A stretch of 30,268 bases of DNA, from positions 1-30,268 of the forward strand of contig DBGFNI010000007.1 of assembly GCA_048527645.1 (NCBI GenBank), written 5' to 3'. This stretch comes from HGM12669 sp048527645. GTDB taxonomy: Bacteria; Bacillota; Clostridia; Oscillospirales; CAG-272. Positions within the stretch are counted from its first letter, which is position 1. Each line of letters begins with the position of its first letter. Both the position numbers and the translations under genes were made by a program. Below the pieces are notes generated by a model, which was not told where the DNA came from, did not search any database, and worked only from the letters and a program-made list of their open reading frames with translations. Below, in pieces: positions 13,440-22,269 of this stretch.

Positions 13440-14759
13440 ATGCATATCGTCAACACAGCAACCATCTGGATCGACCGGGAAAAACGGTATCAGACACTTG
13501 ACGGCTTCGGCGTCAATATCAATGCAAAATATTGGGACGGCGGAAAGCTCCAGCCTGTTGTAGACTGTCTTATCGACGATCTGGGCGCCGTGCTCTTCCG
13601 TGTCGACGGCTACGGAAAAGCCAACTGGCCGGATCCCGACAGCACGCGCGGGGAAGAATCCCTTTGCGCGGAAAATCTGGAGCGCATTTATCAAACGCCC
13701 CCCTTTCAAAACGTGCTGGGGCTGTGTAAATATCTGAACGAGCGGAACATCTCGCCGTACATCACCGTCAGCGGCGTTGTCCCCGCCTGGATGTGCGAAG
13801 CAGACGGCGTGACCCTCTCACGCTTTGATCTCTTTGCCAAAATGACCGTGCACTATGCCGCATGGCTGCGAAAAAACGGCGTCCGCTTTTCCCTGTTCGG
13901 CCCGCTCAACGAAACCGATTTCGGTCCGCCGGAGGGGCCCTGCGTCTCACCGGAATGCTATGTCGCTGCCTGTCTCGCCGTGCTGGACGAGCTGGATCGT
14001 GCCGGCATGCAGGATGTGACGCTTGTGGTGCCGGAGCAGGGTGGCTTTGACCTTCGTTATTTACAGGCACTTTTGGCAAACGACCGCCTGCGCAGCCGCA
14101 TTGCCGTTGTGGGCATGCATATGTACAGTGAGGTGGATGTCGCACAGGCGGTGGACTATGTATCGGCGCACGCGCCGCACAGCCGCTATTGGATGACTGA
14201 ATTCGGCGATCTCGACCAAAACAGCGCAAAAGAAGAACAGCTCGCGCTCACCTGTCTGCGCCGCCTCTTCCGACAGCTGCAAAGCGGAGCGAACGGCGCG
14301 CTGTTCTGGGACGCCTTTGACAATCACCACGACCACGACAACTGCTTCACCGCATACGGGCTGATGACAAGCGGCATGGAGGTCTACACGCCGAAAAAAC
14401 GGTATTACGCACTCAAGCACATTTTCCGCTATGTGCGCCCCGGCTTTCAGCGCATTGCCGTCTCCTCCGACCATCCGGACTTGGAGCTGGTTGCATTTTG
14501 CAATCCCGACAGCGATGAAATCACCGTCGTCGGTATCAATCCAACCAACGACGGTGTATATCTGGATTTGAATTTAGGATGGTTCGCACCGGGTGACGGT
14601 CTGAAGTATTTGCAGTTTGAGGCATACCGCACCTGCGCGCACGAGTGCTGCGCCAAGGTGACGCAGCCGATCATCAAGCTGCGCAATCCGGCGGGAAAAG
14701 GCTTTGAATTCACCGCGCTGCCCCACAGCATCTTCACCGTGACCAATATCCGGTCATAA
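13440..14759 (+). CDS. GH30-like glycoside hydrolase, cytoplasmic
   Basis: This 439-residue protein starts with the QTLDGFGVNIN strand typical of GH30-type (clan A) enzymes. The proposed acid/base is E158 in GPLNETD, and the nucleophile is E254 in WMTEFGD. ALFWDAFDNHHDHD forms the next strand, and a C-terminal beta-sandwich of about 80 residues follows. There is no signal peptide, so the substrate must be imported or internal. AGAAAGGA precedes the ATG at 13440. The TAA stop overlaps the convergent membrane-protein gene by a few bases. GH30 is inferred from motifs; a related clan A family such as GH39 is possible. Confidence 0.75.
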   Translation: MHIVNTATIWIDREKRYQTLDGFGVNINAKYWDGGKLQPVVDCLIDDLGAVLFRVDGYGKANWPDPDSTRGEESLCAENLERIYQTPPFQNVLGLCKYLNERNISPYITVSGVVPAWMCEADGVTLSRFDLFAKMTVHYAAWLRKNGVRFSLFGPLNETDFGPPEGPCVSPECYVAACLAVLDELDRAGMQDVTLVVPEQGGFDLRYLQALLANDRLRSRIAVVGMHMYSEVDVAQAVDYVSAHAPHSRYWMTEFGDLDQNSAKEEQLALTCLRRLFRQLQSGANGALFWDAFDNHHDHDNCFTAYGLMTSGMEVYTPKKRYYALKHIFRYVRPGFQRIAVSSDHPDLELVAFCNPDSDEITVVGINPTNDGVYLDLNLGWFAPGDGLKYLQFEAYRTCAHECCAKVTQPIIKLRNPAGKGFEFTALPHSIFTVTNIRS

Positions 14760-15686
14760 CTCCGGCGTGCTGCCCTCCGCCGACATTTCCCTGCGGTTCT
14801 CCTCCCGGCGCAGCAACCGGATCTCGCGGCCGGAAGAAACCAGCATATAAACCGATATACCCAGGACAAACAGGCAGACGCCCGCTCCCATCACCACGAT
14901 CATTTCGCGGCGCAGTGACGCGTCCGCCACGAAGCGTACCAGCATGGCGGTAATCAGGGACAGCATGGAAACCAGCGCCGCCACCAGACGGATGGCCTGC
15001 GAAACCGATAGAATCGGACTGTTATACGCGCGGTGCTTCAGCAGATCAATTGCGGCGTTCGCAACCAGCCAGAAGGAATATGCCGCCACAATAAAAATCA
15101 GCGATCCCGGATAGTCATAGTTCTTGTTCTGCCATGCCATCTGAAACACAATGCCGCACAAGGACAGGTTCAGCCCCAACAGCACCATCCCGCAGAGGCG
15201 GCAGCGGCGGTATTCGTCGATGATATCCGCCTTTCCCTCTCCGCCGCGCATAAAGGACAGCAGCAGAAAGCGCAGCAGTGACAACAGGATATAATACACG
15301 CCGACAGCGCCGAGCCAAAAGGATTCATAAAGAATCCCCGACAAAAACTTATAGGCGGCATACAGCACGTTTAACGTCAGATTGCAGTACAGCCGTATCT
15401 GCTCCTTGAACGCATGATCGGTCAAATAACGGTTTCCCAACGGGTGGTCATACACCCGTTGTTTTGTTTTCTTCACCTTGCCGGGCAAAGTGCGCACACA
15501 AAAGAACAGGGCTGACAAAAGAACATAGCCGGACAGGATATATACAAGATAAACTATCGGCGCTCCGGTGATACCGCGAACAGAAATGCCGATCAGCATG
15601 ACGGCGCAAAACAGCGACAGCGTCAGCATACACCAGGGCGGCGGGGCAAGCAGCGCCCGAAAGACGTTTTTCAGTTTGCTCATCAT
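14754..15686 (-). CDS. Polytopic membrane protein of unknown function
   Basis: This gene encodes 310 residues with about seven or eight hydrophobic segments, including LTLSLFCAVMLIGISV, YLVYILSGYVLLSALFF, and a pair near the C terminus around VMGAGVCLFVLGISVYMLV. Loops are basic (KVKKTKQRVYD, KHRAYN) and the C-terminal tail is charged (LLRREENRREM). No enzymatic motif is recognised. The ATGATG at 15686 follows GGAGGGAGA; the longer frame to 15749 lacks such a site. It converges on the GH30-like gene and overlaps its end. It is probably monocistronic from a promoter within 15790-15870. Confidence 0.75.
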   Translation of the reverse strand: MMSKLKNVFRALLAPPPWCMLTLSLFCAVMLIGISVRGITGAPIVYLVYILSGYVLLSALFFCVRTLPGKVKKTKQRVYDHPLGNRYLTDHAFKEQIRLYCNLTLNVLYAAYKFLSGILYESFWLGAVGVYYILLSLLRFLLLSFMRGGEGKADIIDEYRRCRLCGMVLLGLNLSLCGIVFQMAWQNKNYDYPGSLIFIVAAYSFWLVANAAIDLLKHRAYNSPILSVSQAIRLVAALVSMLSLITAMLVRFVADASLRREMIVVMGAGVCLFVLGISVYMLVSSGREIRLLRREENRREMSAEGSTPEL

Positions 15687-15936
15687 TCTCCCTCCGCATG
15701 CTCTGATGTTCCGACAGCGACGCTCATCGCGCGGTGCGGGATGCCGCATGTCGCACTGACCATTCAGCCGGACATGTCGGCGCCATCCCCGGCTTCTTTC
15801 AACCGTGCTGTCTGTCTATTTATGATAATATGAAAATATTAAGAATCTGTTTACATTTCACCCGGATATACATTTTTTCATTTTTATTTTGCCCGGTATC
15901 GCCGCAAAATACCGCATTTTCCCTTTCCGCAGCACA
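15687..15936. other. Gene-free stretch upstream of the membrane protein
   Basis: No supported reading frame is seen. An AT-rich section at about 15820-15870 holds -10-like sequences on the minus strand (TATTAT) but no convincing -35, so a promoter for the membrane protein is likely there but not defined. Confidence 0.4.
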
Positions 15937-15966
15937 AAAGCGGCAGACATGTGTGTCTGCCGCTTT
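15937..15966 (-). terminator. Terminator hairpin after the WG-repeat lipoprotein
   Basis: A perfect 13-bp stem (AAAGCGGCAGACA 15937-15949 with TGTCTGCCGCTTT 15954-15966) has a TGTG tetraloop. It lies about 50 bases after the minus-strand stop at 16014. The T-rich end of the stem on either strand would allow bidirectional use. Confidence 0.75.
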
Positions 15967-16013
15967 CCTCTCGGAACAAAACAAACTGGATGCCGGTCTG
16001 CACGGCAAGGCGA

Positions 16014-17090
16014 TCACGCGTTCACCGCAAAGCCGTCCAGCTGCATCACGCCCCATTTTCCGTCCTGCTTCACCCAAAGCATCCCGTTCGGATTGACCTG
16101 TGACAAGTCCTCAAACACCGGGGAGAGCACTGTGTTTCCGGCAGTGTCAATCAGTCCCTTGCAACCGCCGCTGGTCACAATCACATAGCCGTTGAGCGCA
16201 GGCAGCATCTCTTCGGAGACATTTTCCCCCGAATCATCGTACACAAAGTCGGTCAGCTGCTCGCCCGCCTCATTATAATATCCCCATTTTCCGTCCTTTT
16301 TCAGCGCAATCACGCCGTTGATGGTGCCAAGGGAGCCCGCCTTTTCAAAAATGAAATCGGTCAGCATTTCCCCCGTGACCAGATCCAGCAGTCCGTACCG
16401 ATCACTCTCATTCTCAACCGACGGCCTGCCGCTTTCATCAATCTCATACCCGGTTATACTCTTGACCGCCATAACCGTCGGCGCTTCGGAAACCAGCACC
16501 CCCAGATGGAAATAAGGCTTGACATTCGCATTGTATGTCTGATAAGAGAAGTACGACTTCCACGCGCTGCCGCTGAAAATAAACAGCACCGGCTCGTTCT
16601 TTTCCTCATCCCACCAGATCTGCGCCCCCTGGCTGCCGCCCCAGCCGTTGACATATGCGTTCTCGAGTGAACCGTCTGTCCGCACCCAATATTCGTTTCC
16701 GTCGCTGTCAACGGCACGCAGGCGCACCTCGGTTCCGCCCAGCACAGTCTGACTGGGATCAATATAATATTGCGTCGGCGGCAAAATCAGGTTTCCGCTG
16801 TAGTCAATCAGCCCCACACCCGTTTCGGTTTCAATCACGGCGAAATCGCACGGCTGCGTTGTCTGGTAATAATAGATCTTCTCCGCCTCAACCGACGGCT
16901 CCAGGACAAATTCCCCCCGTACAATCACCGGCTCCTCTTTTTCAACGGTTGCCTGGGTTTGTGCGAGTGCCGTTGTGCTGCTTTGTGTTTCATCGCCGCC
17001 GGAATCCCCCGTTCGCGGCGAGCATCCCGTCAGCAGAGCCAACGAGAGCAGTGCGGCAGACAGCGGCAGCAAAAAATTGTTCTTTTTCAT
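16014..17090 (-). CDS. WG-repeat lipoprotein
   Basis: This gene encodes 358 residues. The signal (MKKNNFLLPLSAALLSLALL) ends in lipobox LTGC with C23, predicting a lipid-anchored extracellular protein. A Ser/Thr/Gln-rich spacer follows. The body carries WG-type repeats, for example KDGKWGYYNEAGEQLTDF, KQDGKWGVMQLDG, GVGLIDYSGNLILPP and GCKGLIDTAGNTVLSPVFED, which build a repeat or propeller-like fold whose role is not established. AAGGAAAAACAG sets the ATG at 17090. A TTGACA (complement of 17172-17177) may be the -35, but the -10 17 bp away (TGGTAC) is poor. It is apparently monocistronic. Confidence 0.82.
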   Translation of the reverse strand: MKKNNFLLPLSAALLSLALLTGCSPRTGDSGGDETQSSTTALAQTQATVEKEEPVIVRGEFVLEPSVEAEKIYYYQTTQPCDFAVIETETGVGLIDYSGNLILPPTQYYIDPSQTVLGGTEVRLRAVDSDGNEYWVRTDGSLENAYVNGWGGSQGAQIWWDEEKNEPVLFIFSGSAWKSYFSYQTYNANVKPYFHLGVLVSEAPTVMAVKSITGYEIDESGRPSVENESDRYGLLDLVTGEMLTDFIFEKAGSLGTINGVIALKKDGKWGYYNEAGEQLTDFVYDDSGENVSEEMLPALNGYVIVTSGGCKGLIDTAGNTVLSPVFEDLSQVNPNGMLWVKQDGKWGVMQLDGFAVNA

Positions 17091-17314
17091 CTGTTTTTCC
17101 TTTACGGTTATTTCATCCGATTTCGGTATCACGAACACGTCTGTCACGGTACCATGCGAACATCAACTCATTGTCAAGTCGCACGGCGGTATCCTGTTTA
17201 ACGCTTCTGACAAAAACTCCTCCGGAACGGACGGTGAACCCGGGGGAGCTTTTGTATACATGTAATACCCACTGCAAAATTGCAGCAGCAGGCGCCGCTT
17301 CGGCGGGCAGCATG

Positions 17315-17349
17315 CGCTTTGCGCCGCACCATTCACCGTGCGCAAAGCG
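17315..17349. repeat. Perfect inverted repeat downstream of the large LRR gene
   Basis: CGCTTTGCGC (17315-17324) and GCGCAAAGCG (17340-17349) are perfect complements with a 15-base loop. A T-rich tail follows on the plus strand only. It lies just after the minus-strand stop at 17359. Next to it is a second GC-rich hairpin region (GCGCCGCTTCGGCGGGC, from 17292). It is probably the terminator region of the surface operon, but the T run is on the wrong side for that. Confidence 0.5.
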
Positions 17350-17358
17350 GTTGTCTTT

Positions 17359-20300
17359 TTACGTGCCGAAATATGCCTTTGCGGCATTACTGAATTTCAT
17401 CATGTTGATATACAGATCATAGTTTGGAACGGAGGTACCGTTCGATGTCATCACCGCCAGATAGGATTCCACCGACATGGTTTTGCGCTTGGAAATCGCG
17501 CTGTCGCCGATATACGCCTGTCCGACCACCCCGACGCCGAATTGCGCCGTCGCCAACTCATCGTAATAGAAATAATAGTTCCCGCCCACCACGGTATACT
17601 CTGCTATTTCCACAGTCGTGTTGTAGTCCTGCCGGGTCATTTTCATGACGACATCATCAATATTGATATCCAAAAGATCGATTTCTTCGCTCTTCAGAAT
17701 AAACGCCAAACGGATATTATCCGTGACCGCCACGCTGTTGTTGATGTTCAGTCCCTGCCCCTCGGAGGATATGATATTGGTCATGGCAGGCTTTTCCATC
17801 GTGCCCATTTCCAGCTGCTCCATCGTCAGGTTCGCGTTGGCAAACGCGCTCGTATGATACTGGAACGCAACCTGCGCCGTCGCGCCGTAGTTCAGCATGT
17901 CCACCAAAAGTGTGTTCAGTTTCCCGTCCGTCGAAACATTGAGCATCGCCGCCGCATAGTTTTCCACGCTGGTCACATATCTCTGGCTGACATATTGTAC
18001 GCCGTCCACCGTGAAATAGAACTTTGCATAGATCGCGTCGGTCATCTGTGCCGCCGCAATGCCGGGCACACGGTAATACAGGCGCGTCGCAGAGGAGTTT
18101 GCGCTGTTCAGCTCTGCCGGGGCGTATTCGCCGACTGCCCCGCTGAATTCACGAGCGATCTCCATCCGAAAATCGCCGGCGCCTGCGGGCAGCATGTCCG
18201 CTTTGACAATGATATTGAAATCAATGCAGTTGAGCAGCTGCAGATTTCTGGCAAAGGATACGGTTGTCTCTATCGCACCGCCGATCGGCGCCGTGAAATG
18301 ATCCTGATAGGAATCGCCGCACCGACTGCAGGTGTGCAGGTCATATCCCTGCTCTGTTTCTGTCGGCTCAACCGTCGTCGTCTGATAATCATGTCCCAAA
18401 GCAGGAAGCACGTATTCGCTGTTTTCCGCACCGCAATACATGCACAACGCCGTGCCCAATCCCTCCTCCGTGCAGGTGGGGAAGATCTGAACAGCGTCAG
18501 CCACAAAGGTGTGTATCTGCTCCGAGCGCACGAATTTTCCGCATTCCGTGCAGAACAAATCATACCGACAGGGGTCAACGCTGTCCCCGGCGCAGACCGC
18601 GGTGGTCTGTGCATGCTGGCTTATACAGGCAGTAGAGCGGAATGTATAGCCGTTGTCCGCGCACCACTGCTCGGTATACGAGCCCGTCTCGCCGTAGATC
18701 GTGAAGCTCCCGGCGTCCATTCCCGCAAAGGCAAGCGGGTCAATAAACTCCGCACTGCTCAGGTCAATCGCCTTGAGCGCGCTCGCGCCCGAAAAGGCGT
18801 AGCTGTACACCTTGGTCACATGGCTTGCATCCAGATACAGCGCTCGGTTGGAATACACCGCGTTTTTTGTTGTGATGGTCTCGCTGTCCTGATAGAACGC
18901 GTTGGAGTAAATGGATTTGATTTTTTCGGGCAGGCTCTGCACGCCCAGTCGCCCCTCCGGGTAATGAATCAACGAAACTTCGCCGGTCGCGATCAACAGG
19001 CTGTTGACCAAGATTCCGTCCACGGCATAAAAGCCCCATTTGTTCCCCTTGGGAACCTGGAAATTCTGTAAGCGGGGGTTTTGATAAATGGCGTTGTTTT
19101 TACCGATCAAAGCAGCTGGATTGCTGCCGAATATGCTCTTTGTATGTCCCTCACTCCAATTGTCAGTGGAAAAAATCCGGACGCCGGTAGAAAGACTGAG
19201 CGTCTGCAGCATGTCGTTGCGGGCAATCGAGCCGGTGCGCCAGATGATACCGTCATATCCGAAAACGCCGTCGCCGCTGACAATCGGCTCAAAGGAGAGG
19301 CTCGTCATGGTTGGATGATCCGAAAAGGCGCCCTCGCCCAGAATGGTCACATTATGCAGCTCTTCGCAGCCGTCCGAGAAGGAGCAGGTGATCTTCTTGG
19401 GAATCACCACTTCTGCATCCGTGCCGTCGTAAGAGGAAAGAATTGTGTCAGCATCGTGCGAGGAGGAACCGTGCGGTTCAAACGGATCCCATACAAAATG
19501 CATGCCCGATACCACAGCGCCCGTCTCCAGATCAATAAACGGAATGCGCCGCGCTACGGCATACGTTTGCGCCGTGGAGTTCTGATAGCCGATGATCTTG
19601 AGGCCTGTATAGCCTGTCTGCGCGTCCTCGCCCATCACGCCGAATGCATTGGCATAGATCGCAGTTTGCGCCCCGCTCAACGTCGCGGCAGTAAGCTGCT
19701 CGCAGTTATAAAACGAAAAGTCGCAGATTTCCGTCACGCTCTCGGATAAAGACACCGTTTGCAGCGCCGTTGCGTAAAACGCATATTGGCCGATCACACG
19801 CACCCCGTCAGGCAGCGAAAGCGTCTGCAGCAAAACGCAGTGATCAAACGCATATGCCGGGATGCATTGTAATGCCGCCGGAATTGTCACCTCTGTCAGA
19901 GAACGGCAGAAGGAAAATGCGGATGTCCCCATTTCAGACAGTGCAGCTGGCAGCGAAAGCGTCTGCAGCGAAACGCAGTGTGCAAACGCACGGGAGCCGA
20001 TCGCCGTCACCGTCTCCGGCAGCGTGGCTACGGTCAGCGCCGCGCAGTTGTAAAATGCGCAGTCACCGACGCTTGTCAGCGCCGCGGAAAACCCCACCGC
20101 GCGCAGCACGTCGCAATCGCGGAATGCGCTGTCGCCGATTGTCACAACAGAAGCCGGCAGGATAACCTGCTCCAGCGTGTCACAGTCATAGAACGCCTGA
20201 TCGCCGATCGCCGTCACCGGACAGGCTCCTAATGTATCAGGAAGAGATAAAACGGCGCTGTCACCGGAATAACCGGTGATCACAGCTTCTCCGTTTTTGA

Positions 20301-20409
20301 TGATATACTGATACGTTCCGTCTGTCAGTGCCGATACGGGAAAGGCGCCGAGCAATACAGCAAGTACCGACAAAACGGCGCATATCCTGCGCAAATATCG
20401 ATTCTTCAT
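17359..20409 (-). CDS. Large secreted BspA-like leucine-rich-repeat protein
   Basis: This gene encodes 1016 residues. A signal peptide (CAVLSVLAVLLGAFPVSA, to about residue 28) is followed by BspA/LRR_5-type repeats of about 23 residues with the pattern IGDQAFYDCDTLEQVILP (about 45-280) and a second, more degenerate repeat island (about 340-600). A Cys-rich region (about 600-710) contains CTECGK, CMYCGAE and CSRCGDSY, each within a GHDY-x-PTETEQGY-type module seen in clostridial surface proteins. The last 300 residues hold a domain with two related helices (LLVDMLNYGATAQ and LYINMMKFSNAAKAYF). No SLH, LPXTG or dockerin was seen, so attachment is unclear. GGAG precedes the ATG by 7 bases. It is the last gene of the surface operon, 49 bases after the SLH gene. 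Confidence 0.85.
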   Translation of the reverse strand: MKNRYLRRICAVLSVLAVLLGAFPVSALTDGTYQYIIKNGEAVITGYSGDSAVLSLPDTLGACPVTAIGDQAFYDCDTLEQVILPASVVTIGDSAFRDCDVLRAVGFSAALTSVGDCAFYNCAALTVATLPETVTAIGSRAFAHCVSLQTLSLPAALSEMGTSAFSFCRSLTEVTIPAALQCIPAYAFDHCVLLQTLSLPDGVRVIGQYAFYATALQTVSLSESVTEICDFSFYNCEQLTAATLSGAQTAIYANAFGVMGEDAQTGYTGLKIIGYQNSTAQTYAVARRIPFIDLETGAVVSGMHFVWDPFEPHGSSSHDADTILSSYDGTDAEVVIPKKITCSFSDGCEELHNVTILGEGAFSDHPTMTSLSFEPIVSGDGVFGYDGIIWRTGSIARNDMLQTLSLSTGVRIFSTDNWSEGHTKSIFGSNPAALIGKNNAIYQNPRLQNFQVPKGNKWGFYAVDGILVNSLLIATGEVSLIHYPEGRLGVQSLPEKIKSIYSNAFYQDSETITTKNAVYSNRALYLDASHVTKVYSYAFSGASALKAIDLSSAEFIDPLAFAGMDAGSFTIYGETGSYTEQWCADNGYTFRSTACISQHAQTTAVCAGDSVDPCRYDLFCTECGKFVRSEQIHTFVADAVQIFPTCTEEGLGTALCMYCGAENSEYVLPALGHDYQTTTVEPTETEQGYDLHTCSRCGDSYQDHFTAPIGGAIETTVSFARNLQLLNCIDFNIIVKADMLPAGAGDFRMEIAREFSGAVGEYAPAELNSANSSATRLYYRVPGIAAAQMTDAIYAKFYFTVDGVQYVSQRYVTSVENYAAAMLNVSTDGKLNTLLVDMLNYGATAQVAFQYHTSAFANANLTMEQLEMGTMEKPAMTNIISSEGQGLNINNSVAVTDNIRLAFILKSEEIDLLDINIDDVVMKMTRQDYNTTVEIAEYTVVGGNYYFYYDELATAQFGVGVVGQAYIGDSAISKRKTMSVESYLAVMTSNGTSVPNYDLYINMMKFSNAAKAYFGT

Positions 20410-20458
20410 AATTTCTCCATCCTATGTTGTAGATGATGCAGCTGAACAAACGCAAAAG

Positions 20459-22249
20459 TCAGGCAAGCTGCTGACCGAAACGCATCAGCAAGGTCGCCGC
20501 CTGTGCGCGGGTTGCAGAAGAAGTCGGCATCAAACGGTCGCCCACACCCTGCAGCAGCTGCTCGCCCACCGCCCAGCAAAGTGCGTCCTTCGCCCAAAAG
20601 CCTACACTCTCGTAGTCCGAAAATGCAGAAAGATCTGCCGTTGCATCCGTCGGGATATTCAGATATTTCGCATAACGGTACAGCATCAGCACAAAATCCT
20701 GACGGCTGATTGCGCTGTCAGGGGAAAAGGTAGAGGGAGAGGTGCCGTCCACAATCCCGTTCCGATACGCCCAGCTAAGCGCCTGCGCATAATACGCCTG
20801 TGCCGGCACATCCGCAAATACAGAAATCGGCTCCGCCTGCGGCTCGCCCTGCATCCGGTACAAAACCGTCACCAGCATCGCTCTGGTAAACGTGGCGTCC
20901 GGTCCGAAAGTGGTTTCGGTCATGCCGCGGAACAGATCGTTTTCATTGGCATATCTGACCGCGCCGTAAAACCACTGCTCCTCCGACACATCCGAAAAAG
21001 GATTGTCCCAAGGCTTGTCCTGATCATAGTAAACCGGGTCGAGCGCCTCATTGTCTGTTCCGATGTCAATTTGCTCCCAGGCCTCGCGAGAGGCGGCATA
21101 ATACACAGCCTGCAGCGTCAGGCAATTCTGAAATGCACCGTCGCCGATCTGTGCAAGGGAGGCGGGCAGGGTGAGCTTTTCGAGCGCGATCTGATTTTTG
21201 CATGCGCCCGCCGCAATGCTCACGGTTCCCGGTGCGACCGTCAGCTCCGTGATCGGCGTAGCACTGTCCCAGCTGACGTTGATCAAATGATTGGAGGCAT
21301 ACAGACAGTGCTCCGCTGTGTAACGCTGCGCAAACGCACTGCCGGAAAACATATCCGCCGATAAGCCGCGCACCGTGTCGGCAATCTCCACATCCACAAG
21401 CTCCGTCGTATCCGCAAACGCCTCGCTGCCGACTGCGCAGATCGAGCCCTCCAGCCGAAGCGTTTTCAGTGCCGAATGAGAAAAGGCGTGAGAAGCGATG
21501 GACACAAGACTCTGCGGGAAGGTCACTGCTTGCACCGCCGTGCCGTAAAAGGCCATCGAGCCGATAGTCTTCTGCCCGTCAAACGTAATGTTTTCCAGGC
21601 TGCTGCAAGAATAGAAGGTATATTGCGCCACATCCTCCACACCTGCCGGCAGAGAAACCGCCTCCAGCGATGTGCAATAATAGAACGCATACGGGTCGAT
21701 CTGCTCCACACTCTGAGGAATCTCAAAATTCTTCAGATTGCGGCAGAAATAGAAGGAGAACGCGCCGATCTGCGTCAGGTCAGACGGCAATGTCACCGTT
21801 TCCAGCCCGATGCAGTTGGAAAAGCATCTTTCCCGAATCTGCTTAATGCCTTGCGGGATCTCCATGCTTTCCAAAAGCCCGCAGTTATAAAATGCCCAGG
21901 CGCCCAACTCTTCCAGACCGGCGGGAAGCACAATCTGCTCCAGAGCGGCGCAGTCAAAGAAAGCCGAATCCCCGATTCGTTTCACGGATTGGGGGATAAT
22001 CACCTCGGTGATATCATGTCTGCCGGAAAACAGCCCTTCGCCAAGCTCTTTGACGGGACATGCCAGCATCATTTCCGGCACGGTAACCGTGCCGCCCGGT
22101 CCGGTGTATTCCAACAGCGCGATGCCGCCGTCGGCAGTGACCTCACAAACATAATCTCCGACTTTCGATTCCTTTGCAGCAGCCGTCAGGGGAAGCACCC
22201 CCAACAGCAGCAGCAAGGATAAAGCAATCGCCAATATTCGTCTTTGCAT
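20459..22249 (-). CDS. BspA-like LRR protein with three SLH cell-wall domains
   Basis: This gene encodes 596 residues. The signal peptide (ILAIALSLLLLLGVLPLTAAA) is followed by about a dozen LRR_5 repeats such as IGDSAFFDCAALEQIVLP and GAWAFYNCGLLESMEIPQ (about 45-390). Three SLH domains come next (about 414-596): PFSDVSEEQWFYGAVRYA, FADVPAQAYYAQALSWAY and FSDYESVGFWAKDALCWA, which bind secondary cell-wall polymers. It should therefore be held in the wall with the LRRs outside. The ATG at 22249 is preceded by GGAGG 13 bases away, slightly far; the TTG at 22273 overlaps the upstream stop and is less likely. It is the second gene of the operon. Confidence 0.87.
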   Translation of the reverse strand: MQRRILAIALSLLLLLGVLPLTAAAKESKVGDYVCEVTADGGIALLEYTGPGGTVTVPEMMLACPVKELGEGLFSGRHDITEVIIPQSVKRIGDSAFFDCAALEQIVLPAGLEELGAWAFYNCGLLESMEIPQGIKQIRERCFSNCIGLETVTLPSDLTQIGAFSFYFCRNLKNFEIPQSVEQIDPYAFYYCTSLEAVSLPAGVEDVAQYTFYSCSSLENITFDGQKTIGSMAFYGTAVQAVTFPQSLVSIASHAFSHSALKTLRLEGSICAVGSEAFADTTELVDVEIADTVRGLSADMFSGSAFAQRYTAEHCLYASNHLINVSWDSATPITELTVAPGTVSIAAGACKNQIALEKLTLPASLAQIGDGAFQNCLTLQAVYYAASREAWEQIDIGTDNEALDPVYYDQDKPWDNPFSDVSEEQWFYGAVRYANENDLFRGMTETTFGPDATFTRAMLVTVLYRMQGEPQAEPISVFADVPAQAYYAQALSWAYRNGIVDGTSPSTFSPDSAISRQDFVLMLYRYAKYLNIPTDATADLSAFSDYESVGFWAKDALCWAVGEQLLQGVGDRLMPTSSATRAQAATLLMRFGQQLA

Positions 22250-22269
22250 AGCAGGTATCACTCCTCCGA

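Noticed and set aside
17338..19071. 577-codon plus-strand frame opposite the large LRR gene
   Set aside because: The minus strand encodes signal peptide, LRR repeats and Cys modules in order, while this translation is Arg/His-rich with no motif.
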